From: Siphlonurus alternatus
Lineage: Eukaryota; Arthropoda; Insecta; Ephemeroptera; Siphlonuridae
Direction of reading: 5' to 3'
DNA: 64,000 nucleotides
Assembly (NCBI GenBank): GCA_949825025.1
Contig: OX463781.1
Coordinates: forward strand, 37,660,366 to 37,724,365
Shown here: piece after piece, positions 52,025-63,699 of the stretch
Layout of the letters: every line of letters starts with the position of its first letter
Position numbering within the stretch: the stretch's first letter is position 1
The notes under the pieces: model-generated
What the model was told of the DNA's origin: nothing
Seen by the model: the letters and a program-made list of their open reading frames with translations, nothing else
Databases searched by the model: none
Program-made: the position numbers and the translations under genes

Positions 52025-53215
52025 ATTTATGTAGTGGTTTTATGTGGAATGTTTTTTTTTATAATCTCTGCACACTGATTTTACAACAAAGAAGCTTTGA
52101 TTTGTATTCCTGTGGAATGTTCTATTTTTGCAAAGCTTTCTTTGTTTGTTTTAATTTACTCCAAAAATCGATTAAACGGCGTGTGTTTGCTTATTGTGAC
52201 ATTAAAGGTATCGCATAACTTTTGTTTAAAAATAATTTCCAATTATAACTATACAAATGTTTCAGTCAATTCTATCAATTGCTGCATGTTGTGTACCACA
52301 AAAAAAATATTGTGATAACAATAATTGAAGTTAGAACTTTCGTTTTAAATATGTTCCAAAAATGGAATTAAAATGTTATCATATATTTTTGAGGCTTGTG
52401 ATCAATATTATGTGAAATATAAAGTACCAATAACGTTTGTTTTAATTAAAATATTTAATTATTATAATATAAAACCTGCCATAAAATAAATAATAGGATA
52501 TAATATGAAATTTTTGGCTAATTTCAAACAATTATTTTTTATTTTTTTATTTTATTATCTCTTTCATGGGCACTATACAATAATATAACATAATATATAT
52601 ATTATAGTCAAAATTATATTTAACGATGTTTTTTGAAACTGTACCTAATATTCACTAATAAAATTAGTAATTATGATCAAGAAATATAAAAAGTTTAAGA
52701 ATATTTTATTTACATAATTATAATCTAACAAAATGTGATAACAGTGATAACTTCAGAAACAGTTAAATGATAATTAAGCAAAAACATATATAAACATTAC
52801 TAAACTTATATTATTAATTATAATATGATAAAATTTCTTATGTTTTCCTCTTATCTTATTACAGAAATTCAAGTTATAAAGTTATTTAAAAGCTTAAAAT
52901 GTAAGAATAATGAAAGTAACTTTATAATATCATGATAATGTCGTGGGCAAGAAACCGAATGAGAATTCCATTTTAGTAGTCTAATCACCACAGCTAGTGA
53001 TAAAGCTCTTCCTGAATATTCATGACTTGATTGCAAGAAATGTAAATGTGTGCAGGTTATAATGAAAAACATACTTTTTAAGAAGAAATTCAAGTTTTTG
53101 TTTAAATATTTACAAATTTAAAACCTGGGTGAGACTTTTTTCTTACACATTTGGATACAGGGATTCACATTTTGTATTTTTAATATTTCTTTTTATTACT
53201 TGTTTCAAACAACCT
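52025..53215. other. AT-rich spacer with one weak LINE-like frame
   Basis: Mostly AT-rich. At 52869-53093 on the minus strand, SGRALSLAVV...LLKWNSHSV loosely recalls LINE C-termini (basic-ALSLAV-x-x-LWN), but without other support I do not call it. Confidence 0.3.
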
Positions 53216-53222
53216 TAACCGT

Positions 53223-53490
53223 CCCGAGTTGAAATAAATTAAATTTCATTATACTTATTCACTTTTATTGTCTTTCCTCGTTTAATTCCTTCTTATATAT
53301 TTTGAATCATTTTAAAGTAAAAAATATTAGATTACGTCTTCTTTCCTCTTCTTGAGCAGAAAATACTACAAAAATTGTCTCTATTTTGTCCTCAATTTGA
53401 GCGAAGAGTAAATAAGATGTGTTTTTGAGGTAACAATATTAGGTTTAGACGTGTAAAGGATGAGTTAAAGACGTCATTTTTGAACTAGGG
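53223..53490 (+). mobile_element. Family E element, copy 7
   Basis: CCCGAGTTGAAATAAATTAA at the left and ATTTTTGAACTAGGG at the right are the inverted ends. Inside are AGATTACGTCTTCTTTCC, AATAAGATGTGTTTTTGAGG and GACGTGTAAAGGATGAGTTA. The best-preserved ends in the family. Confidence 0.84.
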
Positions 53491-53494
53491 CATC

Positions 53495-54685
53495 CAATAC
53501 CATCAACAATATTAAACCATTAATAATGCTTGCATAATTATCATGAATATTAAAACAACATTAAGTTAATTAAGAATTAAAACTCAAGTATAAAATAGCA
53601 TAAAATTGAGAACATTTTTAACAATTATTTTCTAATCAATATAATGTTATAAAATAAATTCAACGACCTAAAATAAATAATTTAGTTTATTTCAGATAAA
53701 AAAAAATTAAAAAATGGGAGTACTTCTTATCTATTTTTATCGATTTCGCTATTTTTTTTGTAGCGACAAATTGAAAAGATCGTAAAAGGAAATAATGACA
53801 GACTTACATCCATTACGAGATGGAGTCTTTAATCACAGGATACTTTAATAAATTATTGGACTGTACGCTCTGATACTGAAGTTGATAAATTGAAGCACTT
53901 TCATGAATCATTTTAAAACACTGAGAGATTAACAATATTCTTTCAAATAATATAAAAAAGTCTCAATGGTGTTATATATTAAATATATTGTAATAAGATC
54001 TTCTGTGCATTTAATTTCTTTAAAAAAGAATTTTTAATATACGTTTAAAATTTCATCTTTTTCCTTTTAATTGAAATCAAATTACGCTCAATTAATTTAG
54101 CTTATTAATAAAATGAGATTGACTTTGAATGCATTTCTTTCCCTTATTCAATAATTTTCTTTTATCTTTTATATATTATATTTGAAATCAATTAAGCAAG
54201 CCCCTCTTTAAAATTAGAAATAAATAATTAATAACCTATACTGCTTTCATGTTTGTTCATTATAATAAAAGATGACCAATTTTAAAAGATAGTTTTTCAA
54301 ATATGAGCTCTGTTATAAAATAGGCCAGGCCCACATGATGTAACTGCAACGCAAATTACATACTTTACAGGAGCCTGCCGTGCCATAGTGCTGTGTTGCA
54401 TCAGCTGTGTGTAAGGGGAGAAAATGTAGGAAAAAATTAATTATAAATTATTATGCAAGCAATTATTACATTTATATCGTTTTCGTATCATCTGCTAGTT
54501 TATAAAGAATACACAAACTACATTTTCGTGTCCTTGAATACCTGGGAACAAATTCAATTTTCTAACTTTTTTAAATACTTTTTTTTTTCAATGATTTAAA
54601 TCGTATGGTATGATAAGAGTAGGGGAAGGGAGGGGAGGTAAGCAGCTGAGCGTTATCTTGTAAGTAGGCAACCCAACAATCTCGT
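53495..54685. other. AT-rich spacer with one short GC-richer patch
   Basis: The GC-richer patch at ~54325-54420 (GGCCAGGCCCACATGATG, CAGGAGCCTGCCGTGCC) has no recognised identity. Otherwise featureless. Confidence 0.35.
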
Positions 54686-54686
54686 T

Positions 54687-54894
54687 TAAGGTGGATTCAC
54701 ATGGCAATTTTTATCATGCGACGCGAATAATGCGCACTTGCTGCAACATCCATTGGCGGCCATATTTGGCGATTAAAAGAAAAAGAGCATCGTAATTAGC
54801 GCGATTCCCGGCGAATTCGCCACCTCATAGGATTTCACATCTTTTACTTCAAAATCACGTCGCATCGCTGTTGTCGCCATCTGAATCCGCCTAT
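54687..54894 (+). mobile_element. Family D MITE, copy (plus strand)
   Basis: TTAAGGTGGATTCACATGGC, GAATAATGCGCACTTGCTGC, CATATTTGGCGATTAAAAGA and GCATCGTAATTAGCGCGATT, ending CCATCTGAATCCGCC. Close to 30635-30848 throughout. Confidence 0.84.
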
Positions 54895-55075
54895 AGCTGA
54901 TAAGTTAATAAGCCAAAAACAGCTGTTATATTCAATTTCAAAATGCCAGACTTAATGTTAGGCTGCAAGTAGGAAATTTTCCAAGGCGACAAGTTTACAT
55001 AAAGTTTCTCTTCCTTGTTTTGTGTTATAAAAAAGCTGCGGTGAACAAAGTCGACTCAAGGTTGGTTTTATACAG

Positions 55076-55298
55076 GTTAAGTCACAATTTGACCAATGTG
55101 AAATGACTTGGCCAATCACTTTCAAAAATTTAAGGCCCCATCATGCCGCGAAACTTTGAACACGCACATTAATGCAATACTCTATTTTTTAAATTTCGCG
55201 GTGCAATGGGGCCTAAAAAATTGATGCACGAAATGCGTGCGTGTCTTATACTGATAATTCTTGATGCCTGCATGATGCCTCATCTAAACTGTGACTTA
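55076..55298. mobile_element. Palindromic element with TTAAGTCACA ends
   Basis: TTAAGTCACAATTTGACC and AAACTGTGACTTAA form the ends. The inner arms are AAGGCCCCATCATGCCGCG and CGCGGTGCAATGGGGCCT. The arms are imperfect outside these blocks. Confidence 0.65.
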
Positions 55299-55382
55299 AG
55301 TATGGTAACTTAAGTATAGGCTATGAACTTAAGTTTCCGTACAGATGTAATGACCCATACTTAAGTACACCTTATACTTAAG
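55295..55382. repeat. Cluster of five CTTAAG palindromes
   Basis: CTTAAG occurs at 55295, 55309, 55328, 55360 and 55377, mostly within ACTTAAGTA contexts, giving several alternative small hairpins. It is contiguous with the preceding palindrome and may be part of it. Confidence 0.6.
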
Positions 55383-55589
55383 ATCGCATTCTTGTTGAGT
55401 TAGGTAATTTCAACTTTTTTCGATAGCCGTTTTTTTTTTCAACTTTTTTAATTTATTTGTAGATTTTTCTATAAGACATATAAGTTTAAATTTTATGTTT
55501 AATTATTATAATTTAAGCAGATCATGTTAATTAGAGGTAAGAAATATGAAAATAATGAAAATAATTTTAATGTTTCTTGACTTAAATCA

Positions 55590-55745
55590 AGCCAATTAAG
55601 AGTACCTGCTCAGGCAGTGGACTGTGTTGCCTGCCATTGTTGCCACTCCTTGGTACGAGTAGACCGACTCTGCCACGGAAAACTGGCACAGCACATTAAC
55701 TGGGCAACAAGAGTCAGACCTCGCGAACTGGCTTATGTAAATTAA
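55590..55745. other. Unclassified GC-richer block
   Basis: GTACCTGCTCAGGCAGTGGA, TTGCCTGCCATTGTTGCCAC and AGAGTCAGACCTCGCGAAC stand out from the AT-rich surroundings. There is no inverted repeat, no open frame worth calling and no second copy in the window. Confidence 0.35.
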
Positions 55746-55866
55746 CTCGAGGATTACTATCTCTGCATACAACATTGTCCTTAATGTTTAGAGTAAAAGT
55801 TAGCAGCTGATTACATCATTAGAAGCTTTTTTATCTCGCCTTATAATGTTATTTTAACTCTAGCAT

Positions 55867-56058
55867 TAAGGTGTATTTCCATGGAGAGGGGATGAAGGCG
55901 AGAAATTCGCATGCCGTAGCTAATCTGAGGCTCAGGGTTTCCTTGCTCTGCGTAAAGAGATTTTATCGCCAACATGGCTGCCATACGATATTAAAGCAAG
56001 TGCGCTTTTCTCTCCTCGCCAAGCCTCGCTTGACATCGCTCCATGGAAATGCACCTTT
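55867..56058. mobile_element. Family F MITE, copy 2
   Basis: AAGGTGTATTTCCATGGAGA and the inverse CTCCATGGAAATGCACCTT. The interior TTTTATCGCCAACATGGCTG and AAGCAAGTGCGCTTTTCTC is shared with 22561-22747. The 65-codon frame across it is incidental. Confidence 0.85.
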
Positions 56059-56064
56059 ATATTA

Positions 56065-57035
56065 TTAATTTTTTTAAGGATGACATGATATTTCAAAATT
56101 ACTTAAACATTGTCAAGAGATTATAGAAAACATATGGTTGTAAAATTCTCTTTGTTATACGAATACAATTTTAAGTATTATCATAATTTTTTTTATTGGC
56201 ATTTTTTATTTTTCTGTAATTTAAAAATACGCATGATGTTAAAAGTTATAATATTACTCTACGAGAACAAGATAAAGATTTTATGCAATGAAACACGTTA
56301 TTATAAAATATACTATTTCTTTTTATATTGATAGAAATGTAAATTAATTATAACCAATAATTTTTTATCATTATAATCTTGATTGATCTGTAAAATTTAA
56401 ATTGATCAATAATAAAACTTATCACACGCTCTATGGGAGGTTTTAACTGTAAAATTGATGTAAAGAGATTATGATGAAAAAAAATGAATAAAATTTTCTA
56501 ATCATTACTTTTAACTTATATCCATAACACATTGAACCTATAATAATAAATAAATAGTAAATAATTAAAAATTCTTATAAGATGTGATTACATAATTAAA
56601 TGAATAGAACATATTTTCACATTTTTTCCGAATTGAGTGACTATTAAAACTGAAGTATTAAAATGACTGAAGAGTTGTCAAACTCCTTAAGAAAAAAATA
56701 AGGAGGATAGGTCACCAGTACTGTCAAAAAGAGAAAGAACAGTATTTTAAATTAGAAAAAAAAAAAAAAAAATCTGAAATATTATTATGTAGTACTACGT
56801 TTAAAATTATTTTAACTGCTTTATTAATTTATTAATATCTTGTTTTAAATCGATTGTCTCTGTGAAATAATCTTTTATTTATTTATAAGTTTAAATTTTT
56901 AAAATTTTCTGTTAGTTTCACAAATTTAGGAAAAATTGTGTTGCATAAATATTTAAAAATAGACAGATAAAAAATAATCGTTATAATTGCTACAAGTACA
57001 ATTCTTTCGGGAAATCCATTGCTGATGTTGCAAAA
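56065..57035. other. AT-rich spacer, nothing recognised
   Basis: No family member or credible gene. Confidence 0.4.
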
Positions 57036-57039
57036 ATTC

Positions 57040-57251
57040 AGTCACATTCACATGATATTTCCTTCCGGAAGTAGCCGGAAGTGTAATGTTTCTGGTCTTC
57101 CTATTTTTCCTTCAGCGTTACAATTTCACACACAGGTCATTACTTCTACTGCAAACCCCCTTTTTAAAGTTTCAAACTGAATTATAAACAAAAAAGCTGC
57201 AAATTTTACACTTCCGGCTACTTCCGGAAGGAATGCCAAATTAATTTAACT
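57040..57251. mobile_element. Family H MITE, copy 4
   Basis: CAGTCACATTCACATGATAT, TTCCTTCCGGAAGTAGCCGG, AAGTGTAATGTTTCTGGTC and the inverse CACTTCCGGCTACTTCCGGA. The best-conserved arms of the family. Confidence 0.82.
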
Positions 57252-57254
57252 GTA

Positions 57255-58120
57255 TGTATAATAGCAGCCAGTTATGACATATAATATGGAAAACGTTATG
57301 ATGTGTTTTGGTGATAAATTTTCTGCTCCTAACTTTTTATCAAATTACCACAATAATAATAATTAAGTGGAAACAAATCCCAGCCACAATCAGCTGGCAT
57401 GTCCTGCCTCTATGATTGAGCTAGGCGTTCTATATTTTATCATTAGTTAAATTTCTCTCTTCATTGACAGCAACCAATTTTAAAAGATTTTACTTGGAAA
57501 TTGGAAGTTGTATTTCTTGACATCAAAACATTTTAGTGTTGCCACAGAATCATCTCTCTCTCTCTCTCCTTTGCTTTTGAAATTCTGTGGCTGCTTTAAA
57601 TTCTAGAGGGAAAGAAATTTATTTACCACTTTACAACATTCAGCTGTGCTTATTTTGTGGAGCAAATTGGTGAGGTGAGCCAAATACTTCAAAAGAAAAT
57701 AAGAAATAAGGAAAGTATGAAAATTGTTTGAACGTAAAAAAGTGTTTTCAGAATTCATAAAAAAAGTAAGTATTTATTTAATTTTCACACTTATACTTTC
57801 CGTCAATGACTAGTTTTTTTTTTTTTTTTTTTAGTTACCCTTAAATTTATTTAATTTTTTCTTGTAGTAATTTAGTTACAAAAATTGTGCCAGAATGAAG
57901 TATCTTTTTATTAATAATCACTAAAGGATGTTACTTTTAAATTGCAAATGTAGAGAGCTCTTTTTATTTAAAAATTTTAAACTAAAATACATAAAAATAA
58001 TGTACCCTCCAAGATTAAAAATAATTATTATCTTTTACTAAACATAATAACATAATAATTATATTAATCTCGTATTTTTTCGATATATTTGCAAACATTT
58101 TGATGGAAAAATTTATTATT
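57255..58120. other. AT-rich spacer, nothing recognised
   Basis: Contains a (CT)n run at ~57551-57567 and a poly-T at ~57816-57832. No element or credible gene. Confidence 0.4.
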
Positions 58121-58124
58121 ATTA

Positions 58125-58232
58125 TGAAAAAGACGGGATTACACCTTTTTTACTAAAAAAGGTGTCTTTTTTACTATTTGTTGAGCATGAAATTTTAAAA
58201 ATGTTTTCTCCATTTCATCCTCACTTAAGGCA
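58125..58232 (+). mobile_element. Family E fragment, copy 8
   Basis: AAAAAGACGGGATTACACC, TTTTTTACTATTTGTTGAGC and TCTCCATTTCATCCTCACTT follow the middle of the family, cut off by the (TA)n tract. A short local duplication (AAAAGGTGT) is inside. Confidence 0.55.
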
Positions 58233-58240
58233 AATCAGGA

Positions 58241-58340
<100 letters not shown>

Positions 58341-58397
58341 GAAAAAAAAGACTTACACAATAGAAATGACATAAGACAATTAGGCAAAGGTTAAAAA

Positions 58398-58935
58398 AAA
58401 TACAATATGCTAATATTGCCTTCATTGTACATTTTAAACAGTGCATTATTTAGAAGACAACATCCTGAATTATATGATCATAATCAACATTCGTATGAAA
58501 TAAGAAACAAAACCAAAACAGTAGTAGCTAATCACAAATCAGCTTTATTAGAAAAAAGTCCTTTATATCAGTCTGCAAATTTTTTTGATTTTTTGCCTGC
58601 ATGTATTAGAAATATTGAAAGTGATAAATTATTTAAGGCAAAATTAAAATCAGTATTGATAAAAAAGGAGTTTTATTCATTAAAAATGTTTTTCTCTAAT
58701 AAGTTGCCTGAAAATTGTCTTGTAGAGTGATTGTAATTACATGTTGTATTTCAGAAATTTGGAAGATGTGATTCATAATGTTTGATTTTTATTTAGATGA
58801 GATAAATAATAATATGTATATTAAGCTTTATTACTTTATTTGTAGGGTTAAAATAATTTATTGAAATGACGTGATATATGTTGTTATGTACAACCAATTT
58901 TTCAGAATAAAATTATTATTATTATTATTATTAAA
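58398..58935 (+). mobile_element. LINE 3' fragment with (ATT)n tail
   Basis: A coding remnant (58407-58730), a ~180-bp 3' UTR and a terminal (ATT)n tract (58908-58934) after AATAAAA. A heavily 5'-truncated insertion of a LINE related to, but distinct from, the one at 38.0-39.5 kb. Confidence 0.8.
58407..58730 (+). pseudogene. LINE reverse transcriptase extreme C-terminus (107 residues)
   Basis: The protein begins LILPSLYILNSALFRRQHPE and aligns with the last ~105 residues of the 38533-39501 fragment: LPSLYI is identical, then HSYEIRNK versus HSYNLRNK, and ANFFDFLPACIRNIESDKLF versus ASLFNHLPVSLKNKKEQSNF. Both end in a K(K)E/C-FYS/YYS motif. This C-terminal domain of Jockey/CR1/I-type LINEs has no catalytic role of its own that is established. 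The polymerase domain is missing, so the copy is non-functional. The first ATG is arbitrary. Confidence 0.82.
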
Positions 58936-58952
58936 TAAAAAAAAATAGGTTA

Positions 58953-59081
58953 AGCCGGTTATACAATTTTGAATGCAATTTTTCCTTACACAAGTAAATG
59001 TCATCTCAATACAAACAAATGGGATTAACGTTTTCTTGCAAGGAAAATTGTATGCAAAATTGTATGGAATAATTTTGGTTT
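58953..59081. mobile_element. Family B MITE, copy 5 (diverged)
   Basis: AGCCGGTTATACAATTTTGA, CATCTCAATACAAACAAATG and TTTTCTTGCAAGGAAAATTG. TA flanks are present (58951-58952, 59082-59083). It follows the LINE tail directly. Confidence 0.75.
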
Positions 59082-59199
59082 TAAGTACAGATTAATAAAT
59101 TAAATTTTAAGTGCATGATTTAAAAACTCTATATAAATAGGAAACTGCAGAGGAAACAGAATAATATTTTTATCTGTAATATAACTAGTAATATATATA

Positions 59200-59345
59200 A
59201 AACCTGTATTACACGATACAATTTTTGTTATACCATTTTGGCTTACAAAAAATTTCATCTCCATACAAGCAAACGAAGTTGTAGTTTTCTTGTATGGAAA
59301 AATTGTATTCAATAATTAGAAAAATTCTATCGTGTAATACCGACT
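59200..59345. mobile_element. Family B MITE, copy 6
   Basis: CTGTATTACACGATACAATT, TTCATCTCCATACAAGCAAA and the inverse to CTATCGTGTAATACCGACT. TA flanks. Confidence 0.83.
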
Positions 59346-59382
59346 TAAAAAACTGTTATAATTTTTTTGTAGTTATACGCAA

Positions 59383-59585
59383 CCCGGATTAAAATAAATT
59401 TCATGTTTATTTAATTTTAAAATATTTCGTTTTCTTTTTTTAACTAATTTGTACCAATTCATTGCAGATAAAAATGGAGGGAGGGAAAGAGGAAATTGCG
59501 TCTTCTATTTCTTTATATTGAAGGAAATGTTAGAAATATTAAGCAAAGAAATAAAATGTACGTGTTCTGAGGCAAAGAAAAAATA
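59383..59585 (+). mobile_element. Family E element, copy 9 (degenerate)
   Basis: CCCGGATTAAAATAAATTTC at the left, then only the order of GGGAAAGAGGAAATTGCGTC and GGAAATGTTAGAAATATT remains. The right end is not found. Confidence 0.45.
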
Positions 59586-59794
59586 AATAAAAAAAAAGCA
59601 ACATAAGATTTTTAATGATGAGTTCAAGCTTGTATTTTTTAATGAGATTTAAAAAAAAAAAAAAAAAACATCGACTGAGAAAAACAATCATATTATATAT
59701 GATTATGTTATAATTATTATCTTTATACATAATATATTATGACAATCTTATCAATTTCTTTTCACTTAAATATAGCAATTAATAATAACAAACA

Positions 59795-60084
59795 CCCTGC
59801 TGAGTTGAAATAAATTTAATTTTGTATTCACTATTATGCTCTCTTTTCGATTAATTCTCTCCTATTTTACACCATTTTAGAGAAAAACTGAGAGAAAAAT
59901 ACTAGATTACGTCTTCTTTCCTCTTATTGACCATAGAATGTTAGAAATATTGTCTCCATTTCATCCTCACTTTTATTGAGCGAGGAGAAAATAATATTTT
60001 TAGGTAAAAATATGTTATAAGATTTGGTTTAGACTTGTGAAGGTTCAGAAGGATGAGTTAAAGACATAATTTTTCAACTATGGC
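59795..60084 (+). mobile_element. Family E element, copy 10
   Basis: CCCTGCTGAGTTGAAATAAA, CTCCTATTTTACACCATTTT, AGATTACGTCTTCTTTCC and GTCTCCATTTCATCCTCAC, ending ATTTTTCAACTATGG. Confidence 0.8.
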
Positions 60085-60207
60085 ATGTATATAATCTCAA
60101 TCAATTTTGCAAACACAAACTAAAGATGTATAGTAGACTCATTTCATAACAATAAATATTGATTTCTGTTATGATGTTATGACATGATAAGCATTAAAAT
60201 TTACAAT

Positions 60208-60405
60208 AAAATTAATTTGATATTCCTTCCAGAAGTGTGAAGTTTAATGCTCTTCTGTTTGAAATTCAATTTTGAATCTTTACACAGTTGTTTGAAGTAG
60301 AAGTACTGACCTGTGTATAAAATTGTAACACTGAAATACGAATTGGAAGGACAGAAATCTTACACTTCCGGCTACTGCCGGAGGGAATTTCATGTAAATT
60401 TGACT
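60208..60405. mobile_element. Family H MITE, copy 5
   Basis: TTAATTTGATATTCCTTCCA, GAAGTGTGAAG and the right arm CTTACACTTCCGGCTACTGC, CGGAGGGAATTTCATGTAAA, TTTGACTG, TA. Confidence 0.78.
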
Positions 60406-60654
60406 GTAGCTCTTTACATATTTTGATTTCTGGTTTCATTATATATTACTCTATTTCCTTAACAGCTTGAATGTTATTATTTGAATAACGTTACTGTTTT
60501 TACTACTATATAAATAAAGATATGATAAAATATTGTCACTATATAACATTTTTATTGTTATAGAAACATATTTCAATCCATTTTGACAGTAGTTTTTACT
60601 TTATTCTTGCAAAGTTTGGCAAAATTGATGTTTTATTCTTAGTAAAATACACTC

Positions 60655-60870
60655 AAGTTAAACTAAATTCCAACTTTTATTCACTTTAAACGTCTCTCTA
60701 TATATTTTTCTTCCTATTTTGTAGCATTTTCAAGGGAAAATAGAGAAAAGGACAAAGTTATACTTTAAGTTTTATTTCCTCTTATATTGAGCGTGAAATT
60801 TTAGTAATCTTAATTTCAATTTTACTTTGAGTGAGGAAGAAATAAGATGTGTTTTCTGGAAAAAATATTA
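60655..60870 (+). mobile_element. Family E element, copy 11 (degenerate)
   Basis: TTTCTTCCTATTTTGTAGCA, AGTGAGGAAGAAATAAGATG and TGTTTTCTGG in family order. The ends are not recognisable. Confidence 0.5.
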
Positions 60871-61103
60871 TAAAGTTTGGAGTTCGGAGCATTGATTTGT
60901 TTATTGGTTCCAATACATACAAGTCCTTAATTGTTGAGCATATAGTGACAGATAAACATTAACTGAATGATAAATTAAAGATAATAAAATTACAAAATTG
61001 GATTTAACATTAACATAAATTAAAAATAAAAAAATATAAATATACGGATTTAATATTAAAATTAAACTGTAATTATTTAAAATAAAATAAAAATAATCAT
61101 ACT

Positions 61104-61314
61104 TTATTATGATTCCATTTTTTTCTATTTATACACTCATAATATAGTCGTCATATGCTAGCGTTGGTTTGACGTAACGCGACCCTCCCATGAGTATTAT
61201 ATTGGATGACAAAGAAAAAGTTTCGTGACGTTAAATGAAAGCTATAATAGCCCAGGATGACTATAAGTTATTATGAGTGTATAAATAGAAAAAAAAGTAG
61301 GCATCATAATAATT
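61104..61314. mobile_element. Family P palindromic MITE
   Basis: TTATTATGATTCCATTTTTT, TCTATTTATACACTCATAAT and the inverse ATTATGAGTGTATAAATAGA, GGCATCATAATAA. The centre has GACCCTCCCATGAGTATTAT, shared with ~8805-8860. Confidence 0.8.
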
Positions 61315-61328
61315 TTAATATATATATA

Positions 61329-61473
61329 GGGTGCGATTCACAAAGAAGTGAGCCATGTTTTCTAAACACGTTTAGCTTAACCATGCTTACTTGTTCTACG
61401 TGTTAAACCGCACCGGTTAAGCTTATAAACCTGGTTTATAGAACCCTGGCTAACTGCTTCGTGAATCGCGCTC
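61329..61473. mobile_element. Family A MITE, copy 6
   Basis: GGGTGCGATTCACAAAGAAG, the inverse GCTTCGTGAATCGCGCTC, and arms AACACGTTTAGCTTAACCA. The flanks ATA / ATT are not an exact duplication. Confidence 0.84.
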
Positions 61474-61769
61474 ATTAATTCTAATATATGATCTAAATAT
61501 TAATTTACGTTATAACTAAATGATCTTAACTTTAAGAAAAACATAATGTATTATAACAGAAAAATTATAATTAGTTTCTTTAATAATATTTAAGCCAAAT
61601 GCCTTACAATAACGTTGCAAATATTTTAATCAATTTCAACTGGAAGTTTTGTGGTATGAATTTTAGAGAAGGGGTCTTAGAATTAGATTTATTTATGGTA
61701 CCGAAAAGATTTAACATTTTTTCCCTTACTAAAATTTGGCAGATGTTCACTAAAAAAAAAAAAAATGCA

Positions 61770-62105
61770 AATGGACAACAAACATGAAAAAAATTTATTG
61801 CATAAATGAATAGAGGGTACCAAATTATGCTACTCTGAATTCTTTCAGATTTTTTTGAGACCCAGAACTATTTTTAAATAATTATTGAAAGTGCGGCCAC
61901 GCCCCCTGGAGGCGTCAATAGGCGTCCAGTCTCCATCCTTTTTATTAAGGCTGCAGGGGTGCCTGAAATCCTGAAATCACAGGACCTTCAATATTATTTA
62001 AAAATAGTTCCGGGTTTCAAAAAAATCTGAAAAAATTCAGAGTAGCATAATTTGGTACCATCTATTCATTTCTGCAGTAAATTTTTTTCATGTATGTTGT
62101 CCATT
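61770..62105. mobile_element. Family C palindrome with GGACAACAAACATG ends
   Basis: AATGGACAACAAACATGAAA, the core TTATTGCATAAATGAATAGA and CAAATTATGCTACTCTGA, mirrored to TTCATGTATGTTGTCCATT. The tip has CGCCCCCTGGAGGCG in place of TGACGTCA. Confidence 0.84.
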
Positions 62106-62109
62106 GAGC

Positions 62110-62505
62110 AGGAAAAGTTTGGCATCATCGATATGTTCAAAAACTTTCTTCTGTGGTTTCCATCTTTAAATTTAATTACAGCAGATAGTTATTAAAAGTT
62201 TCTGTCTTTTCAAACAGCTGCAAAATAATTCATAATGTATGACATGATTACCAATTAAATATAATATGTAAATTGGCGCAAGAGTTTGTAGTACTGATTG
62301 AAAAAGTTATAAGAAAAGTTTTGTAATATATTGATAAAAAAAATGTTATGGAACAAATTTAATATAATAGCAAGATATCAAATGATTTAACTAATCAAAA
62401 TTATATCAATTATTTAATCATTGTATTTGCATTAAGAAATAAATAATCTTGTATTAAAAAAAAATACAAGTTAACGATTAATCTCAGTTACCGCTCGAGT
62501 CAAAG
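62110..62505. other. AT-rich spacer, nothing recognised
   Basis: No gene or element. Confidence 0.4.
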
Positions 62506-62508
62506 AAT

Positions 62509-62665
62509 GCGCGTGATTCACGAAGCAGTTAACCAGAGGTTTCTAACCACGTTTAACTTAACCAAGTTTAACTAGGAGGTTTAACACGTAAAAACTGTAT
62601 ATAGTTAAACGTGGTTAAGCTAAATGTTGTTAGAAACCTGGCTAACTTCTTCATGAATCGCACCC
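62509..62665. mobile_element. Family A MITE, copy 7
   Basis: GCGCGTGATTCACGAAGCAG, the inverse TCTTCATGAATCGCACCC, and arms ACCACGTTTAACTTAACC. Flanked by AAT (62506-62508, 62666-62668), a perfect 3-bp duplication. Repeat N starts a few bases to the right. Confidence 0.86.
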
Positions 62666-62672
62666 AATATTT

Positions 62673-62972
62673 ACCTGCAAACGAATCGAATGAAATAAAT
62701 TAAAAAAAAAAAGGAAATGTTCTAAAACTTAATCGCTTATGGTTTGAGCAAATTCAGTCTTGCAGTTTTCTTACAACAGCTCCATTTCCGGTTTTCGTCC
62801 ATGAGGCCAATGTTTAACTTCTACCTCAGTTTTCACAAAACTGATAAGATAGATTCGCTTCAGAATTTTTATGCCACCTATTGATGGTGAGTTCTAAATC
62901 CCCTGCAAGTCTTGTTGCATTCAGGCGCTACGATTGCGAAATATCAACGTACTGAGATTCATCCTTAAAAAA
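62673..62972 (-). repeat. Repeat N, copy 2 (unclassified)
   Basis: The inverse of 28657-28955. It starts CCTGCAAACGAATCGAATGA and ends GAGATTCATCCTTAA. Long runs are identical to copy 1 (for example CTTAATCGCTTATGGTTTGA and AGTTTTCTTACAACAGCTCC). It is less AT-rich than its surroundings. No promoter box, inverted ends or long frame is seen. Confidence 0.75.
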
Positions 62973-63270
62973 TAATTATATATTATATATAGACTTTAAG
63001 GTGGATTTTGACTGTACAAAATTAGCAATGCGATGCAATCTTACAAGTTATTATACTTTCCATCTTTCCACATGAAATCTTAATTTTTTTCAGGTGTAAT
63101 TAAAATATCTAATAAGATTGAATTATTTGAATAATAAGTCTTTACTGTCTCACTCTAAAAAACTTTTGTTTTAATTCAAATTAATCGTATAGTATTCTGT
63201 AGACCATAATACTATCCACTATGTCAAATATTATGTATTTGTCTTTAAACGTACGGTAAAGAAAAGCATG

Positions 63271-63546
63271 CCCTAGTTTAATAATTACGTCTTCAACACA
63301 TCCTTTACACGTCTAAACCTAATCTTATTAGCTTTAAAACACATCTTATTTACTCCTCGCTCGAAGTGAAGAGGAAATAGAATTTATATTTCTAACATTT
63401 TATATTATATGCTCAACAAGAGAAAACAAGACGTAATCTCGTCTTTTTCCCTATTTTTTGTTCTCTAAAATAGTGTAAAATAGGATGGAATTGGACAAGG
63501 AGAGAGCATAATAAAGAATAAAAGTTGTAAATTATTTCAACTCGGG
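63271..63546 (-). mobile_element. Family E element, copy 12
   Basis: CCCTAGTTTAATAATTACGT, CTTCAACACATCCTTTACAC, TCTAAACCTAATC, AAAACACATCTTATTTACTC, GACGTAATCTCGTC and the end TTATTTCAACTCGGG. A complete copy with both ends. Confidence 0.83.
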
Positions 63547-63603
63547 TATAATATTCTTGAGACTATTTATATAGTACAGTACAATGTCATTACTATTTTC
63601 ATT

Positions 63604-63607
<4 letters not shown>

Positions 63608-63693
<86 letters not shown>
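63608..63693. repeat. (TA)n microsatellite
   Basis: About 43 TA dinucleotides. Confidence 0.95.
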
Positions 63694-63697
<4 letters not shown>

Positions 63698-63699
63698 GG

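Noticed and set aside
51880..52218. 112-codon plus-strand frame
   Set aside because: Begins inside the right arm of palindromic element O and leaves it without any recognisable domain; composition is that of the surrounding AT-rich DNA.
52869..53093. Minus-strand frame with SGRALSLAVV ... LKWNS resembling a LINE C-terminus
   Set aside because: Only one short motif, with an insertion in the expected LWN motif and no supporting tail or neighbouring LINE sequence.
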